Shown: positions 54,382 to 62,940, counted from the stretch's first letter. The stretch: 64,000 bases of DNA from Rhizobium sp. CF080 (GCF_000282095.2 NZ_AKKC02000015.1:581070-645069); one strand, 5' to 3'. The notes: generated by a model from the sequence alone, not told the origin. Program-made: numbers and translations.

Positions 54382-55778
54382 CGAAAGAACTGCCGGATGC
54401 GCTGGCCGTCACGCTCGATCTCGACCCGCCAGAAGCCCGGATCGTCGTCCAGCATCGTCTCCATGCCCTTGGTGGTGGTGACGGCAGTGCCGTTCAGCGA
54501 GATCAGGATGTCCTTGGGCTGGAAGCCCAGGCGCGCAGCGGGAGAGTTGCGCGTCACGTCGGTCACCACCACGCCGCTCTTTTCAGCCGGAATGTGCATC
54601 TCCGTCGCAAGCTTCGGCGAGAGATTGGCGATCCGGAGGCCGGCAAAGGGATTGCGGCCCTCGACCAGCCGCTCGTCGCGCGGCGTGGTTTCCGGCGCGG
54701 TGTTGAGCGCGAGGTTGAGCTTCTGCTGGCCGTCATTGGTCTGGACGGTCAGTTCCGCCTGCTTGCCGAGGCCGGCGGTGGTGAGGCGATATCCGAGCGC
54801 ATCGGGATGTTCGACGGGAATGCCGTTGACGGCGATCACCACTTCGCCGGGCTTGAGGCCCGCCTTGTCCGCCGGTCCGCCCTCGACGACACGGGTTACC
54901 AGCGCGCCCCGGGCAGTCTTGAGACCGAGCGCTTCGGCGACATCCGAATTGACCGCATCGAAGCTCGCGCCGACGAAGGGACGTTCGAAGCTGGTCTTGC
55001 CCTGGGACGCGGCCGCCAGGAAGACTTTCACGAGATTGGCCGGGATCGCGAACCCGATACCGTTCGAACCGCCGCCGCGCGAAAAGATCGCAGTGTTGAT
55101 GCCGATCAGCTCGCCGTTCATGTTCATCAGCGCACCTCCGGAATTGCCCGGATTGATCGAGGCGTCGGTCTGGATGAAGAAGCCGAAATCGCCCGTCGTG
55201 ACCTGGTTGCGGGCCAGCGCCGAAACGATGCCGCTGGTCACCGTCTGGCCGACGCCGAACGGGTTGCCGATCGCCAGCACCAGATCACCCACTTCGGTGC
55301 GATCGGAATCACCGATGGCGAGAACCGGAAAATGCTCCTTCGACTTGATGCGCAGCACGGCCAGGTCAATGCTCTCGTCCTTCAGCACCACGTCGCAGGG
55401 GAACTCGCGGCCATCGGCGAGCGCGATCTTGATGTCGTCAGCACCTTCGATGACATGGTTGTTGGTGACGACGAGGCCTTCGGCCGAAAGGATGACGCCG
55501 GACCCCAGCGACGACTGCTTTTCCGAGCGGTTCGGCATGCGCTGGCCGAAGAACTGTTCGAAGAAGGGGTCGCCGGCAAACGGATTGAGGCGCTGCACGA
55601 CCCGCTCGGCATAGACGTTGACAACGGCGCCGGCCGTCTGCTTGACCAGCGGCGAGAAGGAGAGCTGCATTTCCTGGCGGCTCTGCGGCACCGCCTTCTC
55701 CTGGGCGAGCACCGCCACGGGCATCAGGAGGGCGAGAGCGAGAAGGCCGGTCGACACGCGTTTCAGCATGGTCAGCAT
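54378..55778 (-). CDS. degQ: DegQ-type periplasmic serine protease
   Basis: A Do-like protease of 466 residues. A signal peptide (cleavage near VLA-QE) is followed by the trypsin fold with catalytic H108, D138 and S213 (GNSGG), and two PDZ domains. It degrades misfolded envelope proteins. ATG 55778 is chosen since GAGGA precedes it; the frame is open to 55847 without signal-like sequence. It is translationally coupled to rarA. Confidence 0.92.
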   Translation of the reverse strand: MLTMLKRVSTGLLALALLMPVAVLAQEKAVPQSRQEMQLSFSPLVKQTAGAVVNVYAERVVQRLNPFAGDPFFEQFFGQRMPNRSEKQSSLGSGVILSAEGLVVTNNHVIEGADDIKIALADGREFPCDVVLKDESIDLAVLRIKSKEHFPVLAIGDSDRTEVGDLVLAIGNPFGVGQTVTSGIVSALARNQVTTGDFGFFIQTDASINPGNSGGALMNMNGELIGINTAIFSRGGGSNGIGFAIPANLVKVFLAAASQGKTSFERPFVGASFDAVNSDVAEALGLKTARGALVTRVVEGGPADKAGLKPGEVVIAVNGIPVEHPDALGYRLTTAGLGKQAELTVQTNDGQQKLNLALNTAPETTPRDERLVEGRNPFAGLRIANLSPKLATEMHIPAEKSGVVVTDVTRNSPAARLGFQPKDILISLNGTAVTTTKGMETMLDDDPGFWRVEIERDGQRIRQFFR

Positions 55779-55911
55779 GTAATCCTCATGAGAAAATCCG
55801 GATCGATTTGTAGCGCGGGACGCTAGAAAGGAAAGGTGGCGGAACAACGGAAACCATGGCGAAAACCGTCAAGCTTTTCACACTATATAGGGCCGATATG
55901 CGGAGAAAAAC

Positions 55912-56292
55912 ATGACCTGGTTGGTTAAGGCGAAAGGCTGGGCGAAACGGCTGAAACGCGACGTTCTGGCGTTGTGGCTCGCGGCACGCGACCGCCGTGT
56001 GCCGTGGTACGCCAAGCTCACCGCCGGCTCGGTTGCGGCCTACGCGCTGTCGCCGATCGACCTCATTCCCGATTTCATCCCCGTTCTCGGCTATCTCGAC
56101 GATCTGCTGATCGTGCCGCTCGGCATCATGCTGGCGGTGAGGCTCGTGCCGGCGCCATTGATCAGCGAGTTCCGCCAAGAGGCCGAGCGTTGGGCGGAAC
56201 GCCCGACCAGCCGCACCGGCCTCGCCTTCATCATTGCCATCTGGATCTGTTGTTTCGTCTTCGCACTGCGGAGCCTCTGGGAACTGACCTGA
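55912..56292 (+). CDS. DUF1232 (YkvA-like) membrane protein
   Basis: A 126-residue protein. The DUF1232 signature AAYALSPIDLIPDFIPVLGYLDDL (cited in parts) sits at about 42-65, followed by hydrophobic helices, the last at about 100-120. The family is of unknown function in small membrane proteins. GGAG precedes the ATG. Confidence 0.83.
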   Translation: MTWLVKAKGWAKRLKRDVLALWLAARDRRVPWYAKLTAGSVAAYALSPIDLIPDFIPVLGYLDDLLIVPLGIMLAVRLVPAPLISEFRQEAERWAERPTSRTGLAFIIAIWICCFVFALRSLWELT

Positions 56293-56329
56293 TCCCGAAG
56301 CGTTGCGCATCGAGATCAGGAGTGCAGCC

Positions 56330-56686
56330 ATGCGACATGTGACCACCGCCATTGCCCTGACGGGCCTTCTTCTCGGCCTGACTCTTTCGGGCCGACCCGC
56401 TTCAGCGGCAAGCTTCGATTGCGAGCGGGGCAATCTCGCCGCCGACGAGAAGGTGATCTGTGACACCCGCACGCTCAACGATGCGGATGTGAAAATGGTG
56501 ACGACCTTCGACATCCTCACCGGCCTCCTGGCGATGGGCAACCGCGGCAAGCTGCAGGATGAGCAGAGCGCCTGGCTGAAGAAGCGCCAGGCCTGCGGCG
56601 AGGATGTCGAATGCATCCGGGCGTCTTATACGGAGCGGCTGAAGCAGCTCGACGAGGCTTACAAGAACTTGAGCCGGCCGTTGTGA
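56330..56686 (+). CDS. LprI-like (DUF1311-type) exported protein
   Basis: A 118-residue periplasmic protein with a signal peptide (cleavage near ASA-AS). Four cysteines follow the lysozyme-inhibitor LprI pattern: FDCERG, ADEKVICDTRTLNDAD, WLKKRQACGEDVECI. It may inhibit lysozyme or stabilise the envelope. AGGAG precedes ATG 56330. Confidence 0.75.
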   Translation: MRHVTTAIALTGLLLGLTLSGRPASAASFDCERGNLAADEKVICDTRTLNDADVKMVTTFDILTGLLAMGNRGKLQDEQSAWLKKRQACGEDVECIRASYTERLKQLDEAYKNLSRPL

Positions 56687-56703
56687 AACCGCCAAAGGCT
56701 GGA

Positions 56704-57037
56704 TTAGATGACCTCTATAAGCGTTTCGCCGCGTTCCAGAGCATCGATGATGTCCGGCAGCGCTCTTTGAAACCAGTCAAGCAGATCGCGGCGGCGTGAA
56801 TTCGGCAGGCGGACCCAGACGATGGACGGTCCAGACTGCGCCAGGGCTTTACGCTGAGCGAAATCCTCATCCTTGGTGACAACGATCGCACTGGAGGCAG
56901 CCGCAAAATCCCATATCTCCCGATCTGGAGCTGACTGCAGGCCACAATCCATGACGTGTTCGGCCTCATACCCCCGCTCAGCGAGCCATCGCGCGAGAGC
57001 TGGCGGTAGGTAGCTGTGCATCCACGAGAAAGCGCAT
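56704..57037 (-). pseudogene. DUF5615 (PIN-like) toxin, frameshifted by a 4-bp duplication
   Basis: The coupled start at 57037, overlapping the DUF433 stop (TGATG), encodes MRFLVDAQLP, the expected N terminus with the catalytic Asp. A tandem GGTA duplication (plus strand 57005-57013) then shifts the frame, and translation stops within 20 residues. The rest of the toxin (PPALARWLAERGYEAEHV through KDEDFAQRKAL to ERGETLIEVI) continues in another frame. Removing four bases restores a normal protein of about 109 residues. An internal ATG at 57021 could make a product lacking the Asp. Probably inactive. Confidence 0.85.
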
Positions 57038-57261
57038 CAGGCGACGCGCAATACGGTGTGATCGCTTTGACGTGCGGCATATTCCAGCGCGGCAACAATG
57101 TCCGGCGCCTCAAGCAGGGGATAGTCTTCCAGAATTTCTTCATGCGTTGCGCCTGAAGCCAGCAATTCCAGAACATCTTTCACTCGGACGCGCAGCCCGC
57201 GGATTGTCGGGCGTCCCGAACAGATGTGCGGGTCAAAAGTGATGCGATGAAGCTCGGACAT
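57037..57261 (-). CDS. DUF433 antitoxin
   Basis: A 74-residue protein with the DUF433 pattern: ICSGRPTIRGLRVRVKDVLELLASGATHEEILEDYP (cited in parts). This is a helix-turn-helix-like antitoxin usually encoded just before a DUF5615 toxin. The gene looks intact, although its partner is broken. Confidence 0.83.
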   Translation of the reverse strand: MSELHRITFDPHICSGRPTIRGLRVRVKDVLELLASGATHEEILEDYPLLEAPDIVAALEYAARQSDHTVLRVA

Positions 57262-57303
57262 TTCTCACCCCTTGGGCAATAGAAACATCAGCATAACACA
57301 AAG

Positions 57304-57327
57304 CGCCGACAGGAGAACCTGGCGGCG
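57304..57327 (-). terminator. Terminator of ilvD
   Basis: On the minus strand CGCCG and CAGG pair with CCTG and CGGCG around a TTCT loop (one mismatch), then CTTTGTGTT follows. It separates ilvD from the DUF433 gene. Confidence 0.55.
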
Positions 57328-57361
57328 ATTTGTGATTTTCAGCGCAGCAACTTGCTACGTC

Positions 57362-59197
57362 TTACTCCGGCAGGATCCGCACGGCGCCCTTGTCGGCGCT
57401 CGCGGCAAAAGCGGCGTAGGCCTTCAGTGCCGTGGTGACGTTGCGCTTGCGGGGATGCGAGGGCTTCCAGCCGAAAGCATCCTGCTCTTTGCGGCGCTCG
57501 GCGAGGACGGCGTCCGAAACCGCGAGGTTGATCGTGCGGTTCGGAATGTCGATCTCGATCTTGTCGCCTTCGCGAACCAGGCCGATCGTGCCGCCGTTTG
57601 CCGCTTCGGGCGAGGCGTGGCCGATCGACAGGCCGGACGTGCCGCCGGAGAAGCGGCCGTCGGTGATGAGGGCACAGGCCTTCCCGAGGCCCTTCGACTT
57701 CAGGTAGCTGGTCGGATAGAGCATTTCCTGCATGCCCGGGCCGCCCTTCGGGCCTTCGTAGATGATGACCACGACGTCGCCCGCGACGATCTCGTTGGCG
57801 AGGATCGCCTTGACGGCGGCATCCTGGCTTTCGAAGACGCGGGCCGGACCGGTGAACTTCAGGATCGAGTCGTCGACGCCGGCCGTCTTCACGATGCAGC
57901 CGTCGATGGCGATATTGCCCTTGAGGACCGCCAGGCCGCCGTCCTTCGAGAACGGATGCTCGACCGAGCGGATGACGCCGTTTTCGCGGTCGGTATCGAG
58001 TTCGTCCCAGCGGGCGTCCTGGCTGAACGCGACCTGGGTCGGGATGCCGCCCGGTGCGGCGCGGAAGAAGTTGCGGACGGTTTCGCTGTTGGTGCGGGTG
58101 ATGTCCCAGCGGTCGATCGCGTCGCCGAGCGTTTCGGCATGAACCGTGTAGCATTCGCGGTTGAGCAGCCCGCCCTTGTCCAGTTCGCCGAGGATCGACA
58201 TGATGCCGCCGGCGCGGTGGACATCTTCCATATGCACGTCGGCCTTGGCCGGCGCGACCTTGGAAAGGCACGGGACGCGACGCGAGAGCTGGTCGATGTC
58301 GTCGAGGTTGAAATCGACCTCGCCTTCATAGGCGGCCGCGAGGATGTGCAGGACGGTATTGGTCGAGCCGCCCATGGCGATGTCGAGCGTCATGGCGTTC
58401 TCGAAGGCCTGCTTGGTGGCGATCGAGCGCGGCAGGACGGAATAGTCTTCCTGCTCGTAATGACGGCGGGCGAGATCGACGATCAGGTGGCCGGCCTCGA
58501 CGAACAGGCGCTTGCGGTCGGCATGGGTGGCGAGCGTCGAGCCGTTGCCGGGCAGCGACAGGCCGAGCGCTTCGGTGAGGCAGTTCATCGAATTGGCTGT
58601 GAACATGCCCGAGCACGAACCGCAGGTCGGACAGGCGGAGCGCTCGATGACCTTGACGTCCTCGTCGCTCATCTTGTCGTCGGCGGCGGCGACCATGGCG
58701 TCGATCAGGTCGAGCGAATGGGTCTTGCCCTTCAGGACGACCTTGCCGGCTTCCATCGGGCCGCCCGAGACGAAAACCGCCGGGATGTTGAGGCGCATCG
58801 CGGCATTGAGCATGCCTGGGGTGATCTTGTCGCAGTTGGAGATGCAGACCATGGCGTCGGCGCAATGGGCATTGACCATATATTCGACCGAGTCGGCGAT
58901 GATTTCGCGCGAGGGCAGCGAATAGAGCATGCCGTCATGGCCCATGGCGATGCCGTCGTCGACGGCGATCGTGTTGAATTCCTTGGCGACGCCGCCGGCC
59001 GCTTCGATCTCGCGGGCGACGAGCTGGCCGAGGTCCTTCAGGTGCACGTGGCCGGGCACGAACTGGGTGAAGGAATTGACCACCGCAATGATCGGCTTGC
59101 CGAAGTCGCTGTCCTTCATGCCGGTCGCGCGCCAAAGCCCGCGCGCGCCTGCCATGTTGCGGCCGTGGGTCGTGGTTCTCGAGCGGTAAGCGGGCAT
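57362..59197 (-). CDS. ilvD: Dihydroxy-acid dehydratase
   Basis: An iron-sulfur dehydratase of 611 residues in valine, isoleucine and leucine synthesis. Cluster ligands lie in VCISNCDKITPGM and ACPTCGSCSGMFTANSM. TNTVLH and GGTSGLSIGH are further family marks. ATG 59197 (MPAYRSRTT) is the normal start, with GAGGA upstream; the frame from 59260 is longer. It is flanked by two damaged toxin-antitoxin loci. Confidence 0.95.
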   Translation of the reverse strand: MPAYRSRTTTHGRNMAGARGLWRATGMKDSDFGKPIIAVVNSFTQFVPGHVHLKDLGQLVAREIEAAGGVAKEFNTIAVDDGIAMGHDGMLYSLPSREIIADSVEYMVNAHCADAMVCISNCDKITPGMLNAAMRLNIPAVFVSGGPMEAGKVVLKGKTHSLDLIDAMVAAADDKMSDEDVKVIERSACPTCGSCSGMFTANSMNCLTEALGLSLPGNGSTLATHADRKRLFVEAGHLIVDLARRHYEQEDYSVLPRSIATKQAFENAMTLDIAMGGSTNTVLHILAAAYEGEVDFNLDDIDQLSRRVPCLSKVAPAKADVHMEDVHRAGGIMSILGELDKGGLLNRECYTVHAETLGDAIDRWDITRTNSETVRNFFRAAPGGIPTQVAFSQDARWDELDTDRENGVIRSVEHPFSKDGGLAVLKGNIAIDGCIVKTAGVDDSILKFTGPARVFESQDAAVKAILANEIVAGDVVVIIYEGPKGGPGMQEMLYPTSYLKSKGLGKACALITDGRFSGGTSGLSIGHASPEAANGGTIGLVREGDKIEIDIPNRTINLAVSDAVLAERRKEQDAFGWKPSHPRKRNVTTALKAYAAFAASADKGAVRILPE

Positions 59198-59415
59198 GGT
59201 GTTGTCCTCGATCTCTTGTTCGGGCCGGCGCAGTCTACCCCTTTCGGGAGACGCGCGCAAAAGCCCATGGTTTTGCGGCTTTCCTAGCGCAAAGCGCCCG
59301 GAGTGTCACTATCATGACGGGCCAAAGCGGTACGGTTGCGAAGACCGGTGGAGACCTAAATTGTGTTCCCGACCCTGAACCTCTATATTGCGTTCAAAGC
59401 CGCCGGGAGAAAGCA

Positions 59416-59664
59416 ATGACCTCCATCATGTCGATCATCGTTCATGCCACGTGGGACGAAGAAGCCTCCGTGTGGGTCGCCACGAGCAACGATATCGAAG
59501 GGTTGGCCGTCGAAGCCGACACAATGGAAGAGCTTGAACCAAAGGTGAAAGCCGCGCTCACCGACCTCATCGAACTCAACGGCACCTCATCTCCGCTTCA
59601 AGATATCCCTGTCTATATCATGTCGGAGCAGCTCTCCCGCATTCCCAACTCACGGCGCGCCTGA
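59416..59664 (+). CDS. HicB-like (DUF1902) antitoxin
   Basis: An 82-residue protein. The DUF1902 pattern is seen in VHATWDEEASVWVATSNDIEGLAVEADTMEEL (cited in parts), a HicB-type partial RNase H fold that neutralises HicA. GGGAGAAAG precedes ATG 59416. The toxin that should follow 3 bp later is damaged, so this antitoxin is an orphan. HicB-first order is normal for this subfamily. Confidence 0.82.
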   Translation: MTSIMSIIVHATWDEEASVWVATSNDIEGLAVEADTMEELEPKVKAALTDLIELNGTSSPLQDIPVYIMSEQLSRIPNSRRA

Positions 59665-59667
59665 GCG

Positions 59668-59862
59668 ATAGCCGGCTACCTTCGGGAATTGAAGGAGCTG
59701 CTGCAAAAGGCCGGCTGTTATTACCATCGGCCCGGCAAAGGTGATCACGAAATCTGATACAGCCCCATCACCAAACGCTATTTCACGGTGGACCACAGCG
59801 TGAAATCTCGTCACACGGCCAATGCCGCGCTCAAGCAAGCCGGACTTCCCAAGGCATTCTGA
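59668..59862 (+). pseudogene. HicA toxin remnant
   Basis: A HicA-like frame follows the antitoxin: AGYLRELKELLQKAGCYYHR, PGKGDHEI, a TGA at 59755-59757, then YSPITKRYFTVDHSVKSRHT and ANAALKQAGLPKAF. The stop replaces the Trp of the family GDHEIW motif (TGG to TGA). The expected start codon reads ATA at 59668. The catalytic His of GDH is still encoded. Two independent lesions make an active toxin unlikely. Confidence 0.82.
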
Positions 59863-59869
59863 TCGGCCC

Positions 59870-60280
59870 TCACCTCTCCCGCAGTTCATCAGGATGGACG
59901 TCGAAGTGCTCGAAGATCATCTTGACGTTGCGGCGATGCGACTTGAAGAAGAGGTCGAAGACATCGCCCGCCAGCGGCACGCTGCCGAGCACGGAGTCGG
60001 CGGCGACATTGCCGAGCATCCGGGTGAGCTTTGCGGGCGGCAGGCCGAGTTTGCGCGCTTCGTTGACGATGTAAAGGCCGACCAGCGCACCGCCCGCATC
60101 CCCCACGAGCGGGATGAGGCCGAAGACGGAATCGGCGCCGAAACGGATTCGGGTGCCCGGAATGCCGATCGCCGTATCCATCAGCCGGGCAATGCCCGCA
60201 AGGCGGCGCAGGCGCCGCAATCTCTCGGCGCGATCGGCAATTGTTTCATCCCGCCCGGCATCCCAGGTGCGTGCCGTCAT
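59870..60280 (-). CDS. DUF4112 membrane protein
   Basis: A 136-residue protein with the DUF4112 pattern: LARLMDTAIGIPGTRIRFGADSVFGLIPLVGDAGGALVG (cited in parts), two hydrophobic segments and a C-terminal RNVKMIFEHF. ATG 60280 has GGAGGAGATGG upstream. Function unknown. A weak EcfG-like promoter may precede it. It ends 8 bp from the hicA remnant. Confidence 0.82.
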   Translation of the reverse strand: MTARTWDAGRDETIADRAERLRRLRRLAGIARLMDTAIGIPGTRIRFGADSVFGLIPLVGDAGGALVGLYIVNEARKLGLPPAKLTRMLGNVAADSVLGSVPLAGDVFDLFFKSHRRNVKMIFEHFDVHPDELRER

Positions 60281-60320
60281 CTGCCATCTCCTCCTGTCGG
60301 GCGAATGGCCCTGCGATGAG

Positions 60321-60346
60321 AACTGATGAAACCGAAATGGGGTTCC
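60321..60346 (-). promoter_or_regulatory. Possible EcfG/RpoE2-type promoter
   Basis: On the minus strand GGAAC (60342-60346) is separated by 17 bases from AGTT (60321-60324). The -10 is imperfect. It lies about 40 bases before the DUF4112 start. Confidence 0.35.
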
Positions 60347-60489
60347 ATCGATTGCATTTCCATCCGCAAACCTTCGGTTTTTCACGCAAACGTGGTTTGA
60401 AGCAATCTTCGCACCGCTGTGAAACCTTTCGGTTCCGCGTTACGTATAGGAGCAGGATGGCACCCGTTGCCGCAGAGGAGATTTTCGAC

Positions 60490-61409
60490 ATGCCCGCCTA
60501 TCGCCCGCCGCATATTCCGGCTTCCGAAATCACCCCCCGCGATATCTACATGTCGCGCCGGAATTTTATGGGCGCTGCGGCCGTCGCCGGATTTGCCTTT
60601 GCGGGCGCCGACAGCGCTTTTGCCGCACCGCTGACGGCCAGCCCCAGCGCCTACAAGGTGGACGAGAAGCTGACGCCGAAGGAAGCGGTCACCACCTACA
60701 ACAATTTCTACGAATTCGGCGTCAACAAGGACGATCCCGCCGCCAATTCCGGCGACTTCAAGCCGACGCCGTGGTCCGTCAAGGTCGATGGCATGGTCGG
60801 CAAGCCGAAGGAGTTCGGGCACGAGGAACTGATGAAGATGAACCTCGAGGAGCGTACCTACCGGATGCGCTGCGTCGAGGGCTGGTCGATGGTGATCCCG
60901 TGGATCGGTTTCCCGCTTTCGGCTCTTCTAGATCAGGTGGATGTGCTCGGCAGCGCCAAATACGTCTCGTTCGAAACTGTCGTCCGGCCGGAGGAAATGC
61001 CGGGCCAGAAGGGATTTTTCCAGCCCCTGCCGTGGCCCTATATCGAAGGGCTGAGGCTCGACGAGGCCCGCCATCCCCTGGCTATCCTCGCGGTCGGCCT
61101 TTACGGCGAGACGCTGCCGAACCCCAACGGCGCGCCGATCCGGCTCGTGGTACCGTGGAAATACGGCTTCAAGAGCTCGTCGAGAAGCAGCCGGAGACGA
61201 CCTGGAAGAATGCCAACGCCCGCGAATACGGCTTCTATTCCAACGTCAACCCGGCGGTCGATCACCCGCGCTGGAGCCAGGCGACGGAACAGCGGATCGG
61301 CGAAGGCGGCTTCTTCGGTGCCAACCGTCGCCCGACCCTGCCGTTCAACGGTTATGCCGATCAGGTGGCGAGCCTCTATGACGGCCTCGACCTGAAGGCG
61401 AATTATTGA
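60490..61409 (+). pseudogene. msrP: msrP, broken by an internal frameshifting deletion
   Basis: MsrP is the periplasmic molybdopterin subunit of the MsrPQ methionine sulfoxide reductase. A twin-arginine leader (SRRNFMGAAA), the Moco-ligand Cys in RMRCVEGWSM and LVVPWKYGFK are intact in one frame. At about 61174 the frame shifts: the conserved IKSIV-type segment is missing, and LVEKQPETTWKNANAREYGFY with NPAVDHPRWSQATEQ continues in another frame to the TGA at 61409. A loss of about 25 bp explains this. The out-of-frame read ends at 61395 with nonsense Ser/Arg-rich sequence. ATG 60490 fits AGAGGAG. Confidence 0.85.
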
Positions 61410-61411
61410 GA

Positions 61412-62077
61412 ATGGCGAGCCTCCCCGCCCTGCCCCGCCGTTATCACAAGGCCAGCGTCTGGGCGCTCTATGTGATCGGGCTCTGTCCGGCCGCCTGGTA
61501 TTTCTATCTCGGGCTGACCGGAGGGCTCGGCTTCAACCCGGTCAAGGAGTTCGAGCATCAGCTCGGCATCTGGGCGCTGCGGTTCATCATCGCGACGCTT
61601 GCGATCACGCCGCTGCGCGATCTCGCCGGCATCAACTGGGTGCGCTATCGCCGGGCGCTCGGGCTGATCGCCTTCTACTACGTGCTCCTGCATTTCTCGG
61701 TCTATGTGTCGCTGGACCTACGCTTCAATTTCGGCGCGGTGGGCGGCGATATCGCCAAGCGGCCCTATATCACCATCGGGTTTGCCTGCCTGCTGATGCT
61801 GATCCCGCTTGCGATCACCTCCAACAACTGGTCGATCCGCAAGCTCGCCCAGGGCTGGAACAGGCTGCACAGGCTGATCTACCTGATCGCGGCCGGCGGG
61901 GCGCTCCACTATGCGCTGGCGGTCAAATCGGTGACGCTGGTGCCGTTCATCCACATCGGCCTGATTGCGCTGTTGCTGGCCTACCGGGCCGTCAGGCGGC
62001 CGATCATGAACTGGAAACGCGGCAATAACAAACCAGCAAAACCCGTGGCTTCGCAGAGGGCAAGGCAGAACGGTTGA
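61412..62077 (+). CDS. msrQ: Heme-binding membrane subunit MsrQ
   Basis: A 221-residue b-type cytochrome that passes quinol electrons to MsrP. About six helices and the histidines in FEHQLG, LLHFSVY, NRLHRLIYL and GALHYAL fit heme binding. ATG 61412 lies 2 bp after the msrP stop, a normal msrPQ operon. Its partner msrP is broken, so the electron sink is lost unless another MsrP exists. Confidence 0.9.
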   Translation: MASLPALPRRYHKASVWALYVIGLCPAAWYFYLGLTGGLGFNPVKEFEHQLGIWALRFIIATLAITPLRDLAGINWVRYRRALGLIAFYYVLLHFSVYVSLDLRFNFGAVGGDIAKRPYITIGFACLLMLIPLAITSNNWSIRKLAQGWNRLHRLIYLIAAGGALHYALAVKSVTLVPFIHIGLIALLLAYRAVRRPIMNWKRGNNKPAKPVASQRARQNG

Positions 62078-62127
62078 CCCGGAGGGCGGATTGGACACAG
62101 CGGTCCGCATGCATCCCCTCAACGCAA

Positions 62128-62153
62128 AGAGCCGGATCCATCGATCCGGCTCT
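62128..62153. terminator. Bidirectional terminator between msrQ and DoxX gene
   Basis: A perfect 11-bp stem AGAGCCGGATC/GATCCGGCTCT with a CATC loop has T-rich flanks on both strands. Confidence 0.75.
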
Positions 62154-62182
62154 CTTTATGTTCGACAGCCTTTCCGGGCCAT

Positions 62183-62764
62183 TCAGAAATGCTTGCGGAA
62201 TAGCAGCCGGTCGAGCGATAGGTAGCCTCCCCCGAAGGCGGCGTAGAGGAACGCGCCTCCGGTCCAGAACAGTGATGCCAGTTCTGCCTTGCCCTGAACC
62301 TGCTCCAGAAAAACGTGGCCGCCATCCTTCAGCCGCACCAATGCCTGCGGCGTGAACAGCTGCTGGCCGCCGGCCTTCAGTGCCTCGATGCCAGCCGGGG
62401 TCAGGAAGGCGTCGCCATAGGGATGGGTGACGTGGAACCAGAGCGTCATGGCCAGCATGACGCCATTGGCGAGCGCCACGGGCCGGGTGAACAGGCCGGC
62501 GGCGATGAACATGCCGCCGAAGAATTGCAGGGCGGCAAGGAAGGGTGACCAGAACCAGCCCGGATACATGCCGATATTTTCGACGAAGCCGACCTGCGCG
62601 AACGGCGCGATGATCTTCGGCCATCCCTCGATGACCAGCATGCCGCCGACCGCCAGCCGGAATATGCTCCAGGCCATGGGCTGCGCCAGCTTTTCATAGA
62701 CAGGGGCCAAAGCGGGAATGACGAGTTCGTCTTTTGCGTTATCAAAAACTACATGTTCAACCAT
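62183..62764 (-). CDS. DoxX family membrane protein
   Basis: A 193-residue protein with four hydrophobic helices of the DoxX/DoxD type (FRLAVGGMLVIEGWPKI, GFVENIGMYPGWFWSPFL, GGMFIAAGLFTRP). The family takes part in thiosulfate/quinone redox or membrane-associated oxidoreductase complexes. ATG 62764 is chosen; the box upstream argues for a short leader. A FixK-type box is centred 70 bp before the start, so low-oxygen induction is likely. Confidence 0.83.
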   Translation of the reverse strand: MVEHVVFDNAKDELVIPALAPVYEKLAQPMAWSIFRLAVGGMLVIEGWPKIIAPFAQVGFVENIGMYPGWFWSPFLAALQFFGGMFIAAGLFTRPVALANGVMLAMTLWFHVTHPYGDAFLTPAGIEALKAGGQQLFTPQALVRLKDGGHVFLEQVQGKAELASLFWTGGAFLYAAFGGGYLSLDRLLFRKHF

Positions 62765-62826
62765 TTTCCGTACCTCACGATTTTGCCTCAATGCCGAGAC
62801 CTTATCGCTTTGGCGGGGGAAAGCTC

Positions 62827-62840
62827 TTGACGCAGGTCAA
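62827..62840 (-). promoter_or_regulatory. FixK/FnrN-type anaerobox
   Basis: TTGACGCAGGTCAA matches TTGAY-N4-RTCAA and is symmetric in its arms. It is centred about 70 bp upstream of the DoxX start, similar to the box at 34942 before the Usp gene. Confidence 0.65.
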
Positions 62841-62889
62841 GCTATGCGGTCGATCGGTGAAGTGGCCACCATAGTTGACCGCAAACGCG

Positions 62890-62919
62890 AAAAAGCCGGG
62901 CGTCTCCACCCGGCTTTTT
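62890..62919 (-). terminator. Terminator of the rpoA-rplQ operon
   Basis: AAAAAGCCGGG/CCCGGCTTTTT, an 11-bp stem with an 8-base loop and T-rich arms, lies 21 bp after the rplQ stop. Confidence 0.85.
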
Positions 62920-62940
62920 CAATTCCGACGACGCGGAAAA

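Noticed and set aside
53218..55614. 798-residue open frame on the plus strand
   Set aside because: It lies antisense to degQ and rarA, which have clear motifs; low-complexity Ser/Arg-rich translation is a G+C-rich shadow.
57272..59287. 671-residue open frame on the plus strand
   Set aside because: It is antisense to ilvD and has an Asp/Arg/Val-rich shadow composition with no domain.
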